Below are positions 35,373 through 43,981 of a stretch of 64,000 bases of DNA, in pieces. The stretch lies in contig JAFSRP010000010.1 of the NCBI GenBank assembly GCA_017446045.1, positions 1-64,000 on the forward strand, given 5' to 3'. A program made the position numbers and the translations under genes. Position 1 is the stretch's first letter; every line of letters starts with the position of its first letter. Source of the stretch: Lachnospiraceae bacterium (GTDB lineage: Bacteria; Bacillota; Clostridia; Lachnospirales; Lachnospiraceae). The notes under the pieces were generated by a model. That model saw nothing but the letters and a program-made list of their open reading frames with translations, did no database searches and was not told where the DNA came from.

Positions 35373-35822
35373 TCATACTTCGGCAGGACAGACGACCTTC
35401 TGTTGACGGCTACATTCACCTACTATCATGTTTTGCGGTCGGCATTTTCCATTCTGTCGACGACGGCATTTGTCAGTTAGCACGTATTGTAGCCGGCATT
35501 TCCCATTCTGCCGACGGCCACATTCACCAGTTAGCATGTATTGTAGCCGGCATTTCCCATTCTGCCGACGGCCACATTCACCAGTTAGCACGTATTGTAG
35601 CCGGCATTTCCCATTCTGCCGACGGCCACATTCACCAGTTAGCATGCATTGTAGCCGGCATTTCCCATTCTGCCGACGGCTGCATTCACCAGTTAGCATG
35701 TATTGTAGCCGGCATTTCCCATTCTGCCGACTGCCACATTCACCAGTTAGCATGCATTTCGGCCGGCAAATTCGCTTGGACGGCTCCGCAATCTTATTCT
35801 TCGTCTGGAACGAGTTCCACAA
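35373..35822 (-). CDS. Possible repeat protein read through the 54-bp array (doubtful)
   Basis: 149 codons open from a TTG at 35822 to 35373, made mostly of a Cys-, Arg- and Gly-containing 18-residue repeat. There is no good SD, no signal peptide and no recognisable domain, and the opposite strand is equally open. I regard it as more likely non-coding; it is listed because the tract is otherwise unexplained. Confidence 0.15.
   Translation of the reverse strand: MWNSFQTKNKIAEPSKRICRPKCMLTGECGSRQNGKCRLQYMLTGECSRRQNGKCRLQCMLTGECGRRQNGKCRLQYVLTGECGRRQNGKCRLQYMLTGECGRRQNGKCRLQYVLTDKCRRRQNGKCRPQNMIVGECSRQQKVVCPAEV
35413..35775. repeat. 54-bp tandem repeat tract (about 6.7 copies)
   Basis: Units start at 35413, 35467, 35521, 35575, 35629, 35683 and 35737 (last one partial). 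Units 2-6 differ at only a few positions; the first and last have diverged more, as is usual at the edges of a tandem array. Because 54 is divisible by 3 and no unit contains a stop in these frames, both strands are open: the minus strand would encode an 18-residue repeat with two cysteines (KCRLQYMLTGECGRRQNG), the plus strand a different one. Differences among the inner units change amino acids in both readings, so protein selection is not evident. Each unit can also form a 7-bp hairpin, GTCGGCA-N10-TGCCGGC on the minus strand. Confidence 0.9.
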
Positions 35823-35851
35823 CTCTGCTTCATACCCTGAATTGTGGAACT
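35813..35851. repeat. 10-bp inverted repeat beside the 54-bp array
   Basis: AGTTCCACAA (35813-35822) and TTGTGGAACT (35842-35851), perfect, with a 19-nt loop. It lies 38 bp from the array. No T-run follows on either strand, so it is not a standard terminator. Confidence 0.6.
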
Positions 35852-35908
35852 AGCCACCAACGCGTTTTGTCCTTTAACCCCCTGCTGCCTTGGCAGCTCG
35901 ATAAAAAA

Positions 35909-35934
35909 GTCTCCCGGAATTCCGGGAGACTTTC
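35909..35934 (-). terminator. Terminator of the HAD/L,D-transpeptidase gene
   Basis: A perfect 26-bp palindrome with half-site AAGTCTCCCGGAA, followed on the minus strand by a T-run (TTTTTTATCG), 21 bp past the stop. Confidence 0.85.
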
Positions 35935-35954
35935 GATCCATCTATTATCCTTTT

Positions 35955-38483
35955 TTACTCTTCTGCAGGTGGCTGCAGTCCCAGCTTGTTCCATGTTGCG
36001 GGGCTGAGTGTACACAGAGAGTCGATCACGACAACGCAGTCCTCCTGAACATTCTGCATCACGGTCGTCATCTTGTCCTTTGGGATCGCGACGCAACCGC
36101 CTGTATACGGCTTTATAGGCCCGAAACAGTGCAGGAATATGGCAGAACCCAGTCCCGGTGTTCCATCCGCGTTATAACTGATGTTGAGGCAATACTGGTA
36201 TTCGTTCATATAATCAACGATATGTTCGCTGTCTTCCGTATTGAGATCCGGATAGTCGCCGATACTCACCATTTCATTGTAATGGTATCCTTCCCGCTGG
36301 TCTCCGGACCAGTAACTGTCTTCACCGACCTGATGATATTCGAGGGCACAGCCGGGATCTTCCGCGATACCAAATGCATAATTGAATCCGAATGTGCCGA
36401 CCGGTGTTTTACCATCACCCTCTTTCGTCTTGCCCATTCCGTATTTCCCGGTAAAGCCGGGGGTGGTCATGATTTGTCTCCATACCCCGTCCTTATCCTT
36501 CTGATGCATGGAGATCCATGCTGTCGTTTCCCCGACACCTGCCACTACAAACAGCTGCTTTGCGTCCTCTGCTTCCTTCAGGTCGGAGACCCAGGCGGGA
36601 GATTCTTCCATCTGTAATGATTCTTCGCTTTCCTTGACAAAGGTGAACCACTCATCATCCAGTTTCAGCATGAGATTCTCGCCCTCGATATCGTACTCCC
36701 AGGACTCTTTCGGATCTTCAGCACGGATCAGCGTGTGATCGCCCCAAAGAACATCGATATCATCCTGCATACTGATTACGCCGGTATGGTCTTCATTCAG
36801 CGTCACATGATACTGATAGGAGACTGTCTCGCCTTCGATCTCATCAGTTTCGTCCCTGACGTAAGTGCCCGGCACATAGCTGTACATGGTCTGCTGTGTG
36901 AAATCCTCATACGTAACAGAGTCGATCAGTCCTGCCAGGCAGTCTGAGACAGCCATGTCCATCCCTTCGTCCGACCCCGGCTTGAAATCAACCTCGAAGC
37001 TCAGCACTCCGCCGTTGTACTCTCCGGCGATCGCCGTTTTTGACGCACCGGTCTCTTCATCCTCCAAAGTGCGCCAGAAGCCCCACTGACCGGGAGCTCC
37101 CGGGAAGAGTCCTTCACTTCTGCGGATATCTTCCTGGTCGCCCCAGGCCTCTGTCAGCTCATAAAGCAGTTCTTCCGGCTGTTTATCCTCCGTAAAGCGG
37201 ACGAGAACGCTGCCGTCGGCATCAGATTCCCCGATATAGGTAAAGGAAGCTCCGTCGTCCTGCTCCTCCACTTCGATCAGGGACGGATCATATCCGATCT
37301 TCCACCCGTCGGTGCTTTCAAAAACTGCTTTCTGCGCGTCAGCAGTACTGTTATCTGCAGTCTCCGCTATATCATCTTCCCCGGCTTTCAGCATCCAGGT
37401 ATAATTATCTGTATGATCTGTCTTAACGACATCCTCGCCGTAGATGGTCGTGAAATCATGCTTCATGGAAACAGTATGGAAACCGCTCTCCACACAGATC
37501 TCCTGCAGAGAAAGCGCCTTGTCCAGCTTGCCGTAATCCCGCTCTGTGTCATCACAGAGAAGCAGATAGGCAGCACTTTTATAATCCTTATTGTTGACTG
37601 TATACTGCGCCATGGAAAGGTCGCCGGTCGTATTACCGAATGCCAGAACCGGTACTTTGCCGATCTCCTGGACGATTGCGGTGACCTTGTTCATCTTCAG
37701 ATTCTTGACGATCAGTTCTCCGCCCATGACGACATCGTCATCGCTCTTATAAACGTAATTGAGCGGGTCAGCTCCGTCCTGTTCCGCGGCAACAAGGGTA
37801 TGGCTGGTCCCGATCACTCTTGAGGGCGGGACCCACCAGCCAAGCGCGTGATCCACAAGCGTGCGCGCACAGATGCGGTCCGTGCCGCTGCAGACCCAGA
37901 CTTCGAAATCATTGTCCGCAAGATATTTGACCAGGGACATCATCGGAAGATAGAATCCGTCTCCGTAACACATTCCTTCAAATCCATCCGCCGGGAAAGT
38001 CATGAAATTCCTGATATAGTCTTCATATTCCGATACAGTCATTCCCTTATATGCCTTGGGAACCGAGGTCGCCAGGACTTCTTCCGACCCTACTGTGATC
38101 GTGCGGTTTTTCATGCCCTCTTCCATCAACAGCGCAATGTCTTTCAGCTCGTCTGGAGCATCAAAGCTGTCATCATACAACACCCGATGGACAAACATCG
38201 TCGTATCAAAATAGGTCGGATAAAGCTCACCATAGAGCGTACCGTCAAAATCAAAGACCGCGATCCTGTCCTTTACCGGAATGAAATTCTCGGAAGATTC
38301 GTCCGTGACATCCGCAACATAATTCTTGATAGACATCGTCGTCAGGGAATCTTCTGTCCAGAAAGGAAGATCAGGATCTCCCACATCCGTTGTCTCAGGA
38401 TTTGTCTGGGCAAAAGCCGTGATCGACAGCACAGCCAGAAAGGCTGCCGTCAGTTTGCACAGTCTGCTTCTCCATTTTTTCAT
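35955..38483 (-). CDS. Secreted fusion of a HAD-type phosphatase domain and an L,D-transpeptidase (YkuD) domain
   Basis: 842 residues. A signal peptide (about 1-26, ending ITAFAQ) sends it across the membrane. Residues about 65-310 form a HAD-type hydrolase: motif I VFDFDGTLYGE (DFDGT at 78-82), motif II VCSGTDR (197-203), motif IV FGNTTGDLSM (282-291). The middle (about 385-620) is acidic and beta-rich, with no family recognised. Residues about 640-820 look like a YkuD domain: GKTPVGTFGF, then LHC (His785) and GGCVAI (catalytic Cys797). L,D-transpeptidases make 3-3 crosslinks or attach proteins to peptidoglycan. A phosphatase joined to one is unusual. Single-gene unit. Confidence 0.85.
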   Translation of the reverse strand: MKKWRSRLCKLTAAFLAVLSITAFAQTNPETTDVGDPDLPFWTEDSLTTMSIKNYVADVTDESSENFIPVKDRIAVFDFDGTLYGELYPTYFDTTMFVHRVLYDDSFDAPDELKDIALLMEEGMKNRTITVGSEEVLATSVPKAYKGMTVSEYEDYIRNFMTFPADGFEGMCYGDGFYLPMMSLVKYLADNDFEVWVCSGTDRICARTLVDHALGWWVPPSRVIGTSHTLVAAEQDGADPLNYVYKSDDDVVMGGELIVKNLKMNKVTAIVQEIGKVPVLAFGNTTGDLSMAQYTVNNKDYKSAAYLLLCDDTERDYGKLDKALSLQEICVESGFHTVSMKHDFTTIYGEDVVKTDHTDNYTWMLKAGEDDIAETADNSTADAQKAVFESTDGWKIGYDPSLIEVEEQDDGASFTYIGESDADGSVLVRFTEDKQPEELLYELTEAWGDQEDIRRSEGLFPGAPGQWGFWRTLEDEETGASKTAIAGEYNGGVLSFEVDFKPGSDEGMDMAVSDCLAGLIDSVTYEDFTQQTMYSYVPGTYVRDETDEIEGETVSYQYHVTLNEDHTGVISMQDDIDVLWGDHTLIRAEDPKESWEYDIEGENLMLKLDDEWFTFVKESEESLQMEESPAWVSDLKEAEDAKQLFVVAGVGETTAWISMHQKDKDGVWRQIMTTPGFTGKYGMGKTKEGDGKTPVGTFGFNYAFGIAEDPGCALEYHQVGEDSYWSGDQREGYHYNEMVSIGDYPDLNTEDSEHIVDYMNEYQYCLNISYNADGTPGLGSAIFLHCFGPIKPYTGGCVAIPKDKMTTVMQNVQEDCVVVIDSLCTLSPATWNKLGLQPPAEE

Positions 38484-38633
38484 TGTTATGTCCTCTTTCC
38501 TGAATAATGAAATCCCGAGTGTTAAAAATCAGTATATAGTATACCATATTTTGGCATCACGCTTCGTTTATATTTCGGTCGATACTCAAAAATATCACAA
38601 AGCTGATTATCAGAACACAACAAAAAAGAGCTG

Positions 38634-38690
38634 CCGCATACGGGCAGGTCCTTTGGGGATCTCTCGTGCAGCAGCTCTTCTGTGCTTCAG
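38634..38690 (-). terminator. Terminator of the beta-hydroxyacid dehydrogenase gene
   Basis: Minus-strand AAGAGCTGC...GCAGCTCTT outer arms with an inner CTGCC/GGCAG hairpin, then TTTTTTG, beginning 6 bp past the stop. Confidence 0.75.
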
Positions 38691-38695
38691 ATGGA

Positions 38696-39580
38696 TTACT
38701 TGCTCTCTACAACTACATCAGCCAGCTTCTCAAAGTAGGTGACCAGGCTTGCCTGATCATCCATCAGATGTCCGGCAACCTTCAGGGACTGGAAGATCTC
38801 ATACAGCATAGCGGTGTACGGAACCGGGCAGTCGATCGCGTGCGCGGTCTTCAGGACATTGGTCAGGTCCTTGTGATTGACCTTGATGGTTCCGCCGGGC
38901 TTGAAGTTGCGGGCCGCCATCATCGGAAGCTTTGCATCCAGGCAGGCGCTGCCTGCAAGGCCGCTTCTGATTGCGTCAAAGACCTTGACGGGATCCGCAC
39001 CGGCCTTTGCCGCGAATGTGAACGCCTCACCGACGATCGCGATGTTGTTGTTGACGATGATCTGGTTCACCAGCTTGGTGATGGAACCGCTGCCGGTAGA
39101 TCCTACCAGGATCGCGGAGCTGCCGAATGCATCAAATACGGGCTTTGCCTTCTCGAAAGCATCCTCATCGCCGCCGACCATGATGGCCAGGGTGCCGTCG
39201 ATCGCCTTGGGCTCACCGCCGGAAACCGGGGCATCCAGGAACTTGATGCCCTTCTCTGCAGCCAGCTTATAGCACTCCTGGGACTCTGCCGCAGTAACGG
39301 AGCTCAGGTCTACGAAGATCGTGCCGGGCTTTGCCGTGGAAGCAAATCCGTCCGGTCCGAACATGACAGATTTGGAAATGGCACCGGTCGGGACCATGAC
39401 CATGCAGATGTCGCACTCTGCGCCCATCTCTGCATAGGTAGCTCTCTTTGCGCCAAGCTCAACAAATTTCGCAATGACGTCTTCCTCAAGCGCGAATACA
39501 TCCAGATCAAAACCGGCCTTCAGGATGTGCTTACACATGGGGCTTCCCATAATGCCAAGTCCAACAAAACCAACTCTCAT
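38696..39580 (-). CDS. NAD(P)-dependent beta-hydroxyacid dehydrogenase (2-hydroxy-3-oxopropionate reductase / 3-hydroxyisobutyrate dehydrogenase family)
   Basis: 294 residues. Rossmann motif GFVGLGIMGSPM at the N-terminus, substrate-binding DAPVSGGEPKAIDGTLAIMVGG and the catalytic Lys in SITKLVNQ, all in the usual order. GarR-type enzymes reduce tartronate semialdehyde to glycerate; the close 3-hydroxyisobutyrate and succinic-semialdehyde reductases cannot be ruled out. SD AAAGGAAG. Alone in its transcription unit with a likely operator in the leader. Confidence 0.9.
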   Translation of the reverse strand: MRVGFVGLGIMGSPMCKHILKAGFDLDVFALEEDVIAKFVELGAKRATYAEMGAECDICMVMVPTGAISKSVMFGPDGFASTAKPGTIFVDLSSVTAAESQECYKLAAEKGIKFLDAPVSGGEPKAIDGTLAIMVGGDEDAFEKAKPVFDAFGSSAILVGSTGSGSITKLVNQIIVNNNIAIVGEAFTFAAKAGADPVKVFDAIRSGLAGSACLDAKLPMMAARNFKPGGTIKVNHKDLTNVLKTAHAIDCPVPYTAMLYEIFQSLKVAGHLMDDQASLVTYFEKLADVVVESK

Positions 39581-39614
39581 TTCTTTGTACTTCCTTTCTG
39601 GTGAATTTATGTGT

Positions 39615-39632
39615 TACCGATACGTACCGGTA
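39615..39632. promoter_or_regulatory. 18-bp operator-like palindrome in the leader of the beta-hydroxyacid dehydrogenase gene
   Basis: TACCGATACGTACCGGTA, symmetric except at one base pair. It lies just downstream of a TATAAT box on the minus strand (39650-39645), a classic position for a repressor site. Confidence 0.6.
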
Positions 39633-39644
39633 TTTGCCATTGTT

Positions 39645-39650
39645 ATTATA
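39645..39650 (-). promoter_or_regulatory. -10 box for the beta-hydroxyacid dehydrogenase gene
   Basis: Consensus TATAAT on the minus strand, 65 bp before the ATG. The -35 at 17 bp, TATACT, is poor, which would suit a regulated promoter. Confidence 0.5.
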
Positions 39651-39698
39651 TCAATTGAATATCTAAAAGTATACGAACGAACGAAAAAAAAGCAGAAA

Positions 39699-39730
39699 AA
39701 TACCCGTCCCTTCCGAAAGGGACGGGTATT
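39699..39730 (-). terminator. Terminator of the crotonase gene
   Basis: Arms AATACCCGTCCCTT/AAGGGACGGGTATT with a 4-nt loop and a T-run on the minus strand, 8 bp past the stop. Strong. Confidence 0.92.
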
Positions 39731-39737
39731 GAGCCTG

Positions 39738-40517
39738 TTAACGTGGTTCAGGATCTCTATTTTCTTTTTCAAGAAAGACAGCCATACGGTCGACCCGTTC
39801 CTGTGATGAGTACAGTCCGTCAAAAAGCTTTCGTTCATACGTGAGGGCATCCTCGAGCGTCATATCCATACCGTCACGAATAAGGCGCTTCAGTGCTGCC
39901 AGGGATGCCAGGCTCTTTTTGGTCATGCCCGCGGCAATACGGATCGCTTCATCCAGAAGTTCCGAAGGCTCTGTAAGCTTTCCGACCAGACCCATTTCAT
40001 ATGCCTGCTGCGCATCGATCCATTCCTCTGTCATACAGTAGTACTCAGCGCGGCTCACTCCGATCAGTCTGGAAAGACGTACGGCACCGCCGTATCCGGG
40101 GATCACTCCAAGCGAAGGCCCCGGAAAGGCAAAAACAGAATTGTCCGAGGCAATGCGTATATCACATGCCAGTGCCAGCTCGGATCCTCCCCCGAAACAA
40201 TAACCGCCGATCGCAGCGATCACAGGCTTCGGCAGCAGTTCGATCTCACGCATGAGGGCATGTCCGTTTGCGATCATGGCCCTGCCTTCCGCCGGGGTCC
40301 CGGCACTCATCTCTTCGATATCCTGGCCGGCAGAGAATGCGCAGCTGCCAGCCCCGGTAATGATCACGACTTTTACGTCGTCCGCCCCGGCAGCATACTC
40401 AAATGCATCCCTGAGCTCACTGACCATATCTATATTGAGCACATTCCGGACCTGCGGACGATCAAGTGTGATCAGTTCGATACCGTCTCCGACCTCAACG
40501 ATAATGTGTTCGTACAC
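39738..40517 (-). CDS. Enoyl-CoA hydratase/isomerase (crotonase) family protein
   Basis: 259 residues starting at a GTG preceded by AAGGAG. Oxyanion-hole segments are FSAGQDIEEM and GGYCFGGGSELALACDIRIAS; the FPGPSLGVIPGYGGAVRL stretch carries the Glu/Gly region of hydratases, although one expected catalytic Glu is not obvious in GVIPGYGG. Could hydrate enoyl-CoAs in fatty-acid or butyrate metabolism; no other beta-oxidation genes are near. It follows argS by 55 bp and may be co-transcribed. Confidence 0.88.
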   Translation of the reverse strand: MYEHIIVEVGDGIELITLDRPQVRNVLNIDMVSELRDAFEYAAGADDVKVVIITGAGSCAFSAGQDIEEMSAGTPAEGRAMIANGHALMREIELLPKPVIAAIGGYCFGGGSELALACDIRIASDNSVFAFPGPSLGVIPGYGGAVRLSRLIGVSRAEYYCMTEEWIDAQQAYEMGLVGKLTEPSELLDEAIRIAAGMTKKSLASLAALKRLIRDGMDMTLEDALTYERKLFDGLYSSQERVDRMAVFLEKENRDPEPR

Positions 40518-40572
40518 TGTTTTCTCCTTTTGATCATGTATGGCATCCGAAAGGATCTATCGTCCTATACAT

Positions 40573-42336
40573 TTACATTTTTTCAGGCGCACTGAATCCC
40601 AGCATATCAATGCACTGAAGCAGCACGCACCGCGTGAGTGAAAGCAGCGCGATGTATCCTGTCTTCAGCCCCTCATCCTCCTCAGCAAGAATGCGCACAT
40701 TATGATAGAAGGTATTAAATGCGTTGGAAAGCTCATAAATAAACTGGCAGATCTTATGAGGCGCAAGCTGCTCCCAGGCTGACTGCACTGCCTCATTATA
40801 GCGCGTCAGTACCAAAGCCAGTGCCTTCGCGTCCGGAGATGCTTCCAGTGCCTGCCGGACCCGGTCTTCCGCAGCCATTATATCTCCGCCGTAACGGTGA
40901 AGGATACTGCCGATCCTAACGATCGTATAGAGGATATAAGGACCTGTGTTGCCTTCGAAACTTGTAAAGCGGTCGATGTCAAACACATAATCCTTTGATG
41001 CCTGGTTCGAGAGATCACCATATTTGAGCGCCGCAAGGCCGACGATCCGGGAGATCTCAGCTGCTTCTGCTTCTGAGATCTCATCATCGCCGCGAGTCGC
41101 ACGGATCTTCTCGTAGACTGCATCGCTGATGTCTTTGATCAGCACCTCCAGGCGCATCACACCGCCGGAACGGGTCTTGAACGGCTTGCCATCCTTCCCG
41201 TTCATGGTGCCAAAGCCCAGGAAGCTCAGATCTTTATCCGGTCCTACGATCCCAGCCTTCTTTGCAACTCGGAAGAAGCTCAGGTAATGGAGGTCCTGAC
41301 GCTTGTCAGCAACATAGATATAAGCATCCGGAGAAAGGAGCTTTTCCCGCTCCACCAGTGTCGCAAGATCTGTCGTAGCATAAAGGGCAGAGCCGTCCGA
41401 TTTGCGTACGATGCAGGGCGGCAGCTCCTTGGAGTCGCCTTCTTCCTGGATGTCCACGACCAGCGCGCCCTGGGACTCGTGGGCAATACCGCGCTTTTCG
41501 AGATCCTCCAGCATGTCGGGAATGTACTTCTGCACATCGGACTCACCCTTCCAAAGCTCAAAGTGTACGTCCAGCGCATCGTAGTTTTTCTTTAGATCGG
41601 CCAGGGACAATTCCATGATCCGTTTCCAAACCGCGATACAGTACGGATCTCCGCTCTGCAGCAGGCTTGTCGCATGAAGAGCGCGCGCCCGGAAGCTCTC
41701 CGCCTCAGGGGTCAGCTTTCCGTCACTGTCCGTGGCTTTTGACTTGGCGGAGGCAGCCGGATAGATCTCTTCCAGATCTTTTAAGTCAAACTCTGTCTGA
41801 CCCCGGTCCTTCAGTTCCTCTATGATAAGCCCCATCTGAAGGCCCCAGTCACCGAGATGTACATCGCCGATCATGTCGTTGCCCAATGCTCTGCCGATCC
41901 GTTTCAGTGACTCGCCGATGACTGCGGAACGAAGATGCCCGACATGCAGCGGCTTGGCGGCATTGGCACCACCGTAGTCCACGATCACGCGCTTCGGATG
42001 CTCAGCCGGGATCAGCCCTCCGTCCCTGCTCTCAGCCATATCGGAAAGATATCCGGCAAGAAACGACGCACTGACATCCATGTTGATGAAACCGGGCATA
42101 CAGGCTTCCACTTTGGTAAATGCATCATCAGACTGCAGGAGCGACGCGACCTCAGCGGCAATGTCGATCGGCTTCTTATGTTCTTTTTTGGCGAGTGCCA
42201 TGGCTCCGTTGCACTGGTATTCGCAAAGGTCCGGCCGATTGCTCACATTAACACGACCAAAGCCGGCATCATAGCCGGCTTTGGCAAACGCGTCTCCGCA
42301 AATATTGCTCAGAAGATCAATTATTCTGTACATCAT
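40573..42336 (-). CDS. argS: Arginyl-tRNA synthetase
   Basis: 587 residues. N-terminal Add-1 domain, HIGH motif HVGHLRSA preceded by the ArgRS-typical GGANAAKPL, the FKTRSG loop in place of KMSKS, and a C-terminal DALR anticodon-binding domain. The start overlaps the efp stop as TAATG. No T-box leader is visible, as expected inside an operon. Confidence 0.97.
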   Translation of the reverse strand: MMYRIIDLLSNICGDAFAKAGYDAGFGRVNVSNRPDLCEYQCNGAMALAKKEHKKPIDIAAEVASLLQSDDAFTKVEACMPGFINMDVSASFLAGYLSDMAESRDGGLIPAEHPKRVIVDYGGANAAKPLHVGHLRSAVIGESLKRIGRALGNDMIGDVHLGDWGLQMGLIIEELKDRGQTEFDLKDLEEIYPAASAKSKATDSDGKLTPEAESFRARALHATSLLQSGDPYCIAVWKRIMELSLADLKKNYDALDVHFELWKGESDVQKYIPDMLEDLEKRGIAHESQGALVVDIQEEGDSKELPPCIVRKSDGSALYATTDLATLVEREKLLSPDAYIYVADKRQDLHYLSFFRVAKKAGIVGPDKDLSFLGFGTMNGKDGKPFKTRSGGVMRLEVLIKDISDAVYEKIRATRGDDEISEAEAAEISRIVGLAALKYGDLSNQASKDYVFDIDRFTSFEGNTGPYILYTIVRIGSILHRYGGDIMAAEDRVRQALEASPDAKALALVLTRYNEAVQSAWEQLAPHKICQFIYELSNAFNTFYHNVRILAEEDEGLKTGYIALLSLTRCVLLQCIDMLGFSAPEKM

Positions 42337-42893
42337 TACACTCTCTTGAGATACTCACCGGTACGTGTATCGATCTGCACTTTGTCTCCGATATTGACAA
42401 ACAGCGGAACAGCGATCTGTGCACCGGTCTCGACGATAGCAGGCTTGTTGGCACCGGTCGCGGTATCACCCTTGAACCCGGGCTCCGTATCGGTGATCTC
42501 CAGCTCTACAAACATCGGAGGCTCTACGGAATAGACGTTGCCCTGATAGGAACAGATCTTGCAGATATCGTTCTCCTTTACGAACTTCATGGCATCGCCG
42601 ACGACATCCTGTGTCAGGGAGATCTGATCATAAGTCTCGGTGTTCATGAAATTATACTGGTCGCCGTCAGCATACAGATACTGCATATCAACTCTGTCAA
42701 TGTGCGCTGCCGGGAACTTCTCAGTGGGACGGAAAGAACGCTCCACAACGCCGCCGTTGATAACGTTCTTAAGCTTGGTTCTGACAAATGCGGCACCCTT
42801 GCCCGGCTTGACGTGCTGGAACTCAACGATCTGAAGGACCTGTCCGTCAATTTCTACTGTAATTCCGTTTCTGAAATCGCCTGCTGAGATCAT
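42336..42893 (-). CDS. efp: Elongation factor P
   Basis: 185 residues. KOW-like N-domain with the modification loop [13 protein letters not shown], followed by OB domains ending TGEYLKRV. Lys in the PGKGAAF loop is the residue modified in some bacteria (5-aminopentanol in B. subtilis). EF-P rescues ribosomes stalled at polyproline, and the window encodes a proline-rich membrane protein nearby. AGGAGG-type SD. Confidence 0.96.
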   Translation of the reverse strand: MISAGDFRNGITVEIDGQVLQIVEFQHVKPGKGAAFVRTKLKNVINGGVVERSFRPTEKFPAAHIDRVDMQYLYADGDQYNFMNTETYDQISLTQDVVGDAMKFVKENDICKICSYQGNVYSVEPPMFVELEITDTEPGFKGDTATGANKPAIVETGAQIAVPLFVNIGDKVQIDTRTGEYLKRV

Positions 42894-42958
42894 GTTATAT
42901 CCTCCGCTAATATTTTATACATGCTTCATCGATAATATTTCATTATAACGTGACTATT

Positions 42959-43492
42959 CTAATGGAAATGGTCGTAAATTGCAAGCCCTTTCTCCCGAAA
43001 GAAGGCCTTTATAGCCTGCTTTTCAAAGATCCGCTTGAAGCGTATCTGGATCTCGTCAGTCGAAAGGTCGACCGGACGGACGAGAACAGAATCGATCCCG
43101 GCACGGTTTGCGCCCCAGATATCCGTAAAGATCTGATCCCCGAAAAACAGCGCCTGCGACGCGGATGCCCCACACTTGCAGAGGGCATGCTCATACCCTT
43201 TCGCGGACGGCTTGCCGGCTTTATATACGTACGGAACTCCGACCGCGTCACAGAACTTTTTTACACGCGGCTCCCGGTTGTTTGAGATCGCGCAGAAGGA
43301 AAAACCTTGCTCCTTCCCCGAAATGAACCAGGCTTTTGCCGCATCGTCCGCCGGTGCCCCGTGCGGCACCAGCGTGTTGTCGATGTCAAAGAGTATCAGC
43401 CGCTTTCCGCGCGCGTATGCAGCGCTGAGATCATAGTCATAGATGCTTGCCACATACGCCGTCGGAAGCAGAGACTTAAAGTTTATCAGCAT
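42959..43492 (-). CDS. YqeG-family HAD IIIA phosphatase
   Basis: 177 residues. HAD motif I FDIDNTLVPHG, motif II AISNNRE, motif IV FFGDQIFTDIWGANR: the YqeG family found in Firmicutes. Function uncertain; the fold suggests a phosphatase. Overlaps nrdR by 17 bp and lies 65 bp before efp. Confidence 0.9.
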   Translation of the reverse strand: MLINFKSLLPTAYVASIYDYDLSAAYARGKRLILFDIDNTLVPHGAPADDAAKAWFISGKEQGFSFCAISNNREPRVKKFCDAVGVPYVYKAGKPSAKGYEHALCKCGASASQALFFGDQIFTDIWGANRAGIDSVLVRPVDLSTDEIQIRFKRIFEKQAIKAFFREKGLAIYDHFH

Positions 43493-43967
43493 TGGCTTTA
43501 GCCCTTGCTTTCTTCTCCGTCTTCAGAAGCTTGCCGATCTCATCGATAAAAGTATTGACGTCCTTGAATTCACGGTAAACACTGGCAAAACGCACATATG
43601 CCACTTCGTCCATATCCTTCAGCCGCTTCATGACCTTTTCGCCGATCACGGAAGTAGGGATCTCCTTCTCTCCCATGGCAAAAACTTCATTTTCGATCTC
43701 ATCGATCATCCTTGAGATCTGCTCGGTCGAGACCGGCCGTTTATGGCAGGATGTCACTACACCAGCTTCGATCTTGGACCGGTCATAAGACTCCCGGCTG
43801 TTGTCCTTTTTGATGACCATCAGCGGCATCGTTTCCAGCTTCTCATAGGTAGTGAAGCGCTTTCCGCAGGCTTCGCACTGTCTCCGGCGGCGGATCGAAG
43901 TGTTATCGTCCGCAGGTCTGGAATCGATGACCTTTGTATCATCCGAACTGCAATATGGGCATTTCAT
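43476..43967 (-). CDS. nrdR: Transcriptional repressor NrdR
   Basis: 163 residues. N-terminal zinc ribbon CPYC...CEAC and RRRRQCEACGKRFTTYE, then an ATP-cone domain. NrdR represses ribonucleotide reductase genes when dATP is high. No nrd genes or NrdR boxes were seen in the window. The C-terminal tail is Lys/Ala-rich. Confidence 0.97.
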   Translation of the reverse strand: MKCPYCSSDDTKVIDSRPADDNTSIRRRRQCEACGKRFTTYEKLETMPLMVIKKDNSRESYDRSKIEAGVVTSCHKRPVSTEQISRMIDEIENEVFAMGEKEIPTSVIGEKVMKRLKDMDEVAYVRFASVYREFKDVNTFIDEIGKLLKTEKKARAKANADKL

Positions 43968-43981
43968 CTGGTATCCTCCGT

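Noticed and set aside
35413..35775. CRISPR array
   Set aside because: Repeats are directly contiguous 54-bp units with no unique spacers, and no cas genes are near.
40573..42336. T-box riboswitch for argS, aspS or hisS
   Set aside because: argS and aspS follow other genes closely within operons, and no T-box sequence or long leader was seen. The hisS start lies outside the window.
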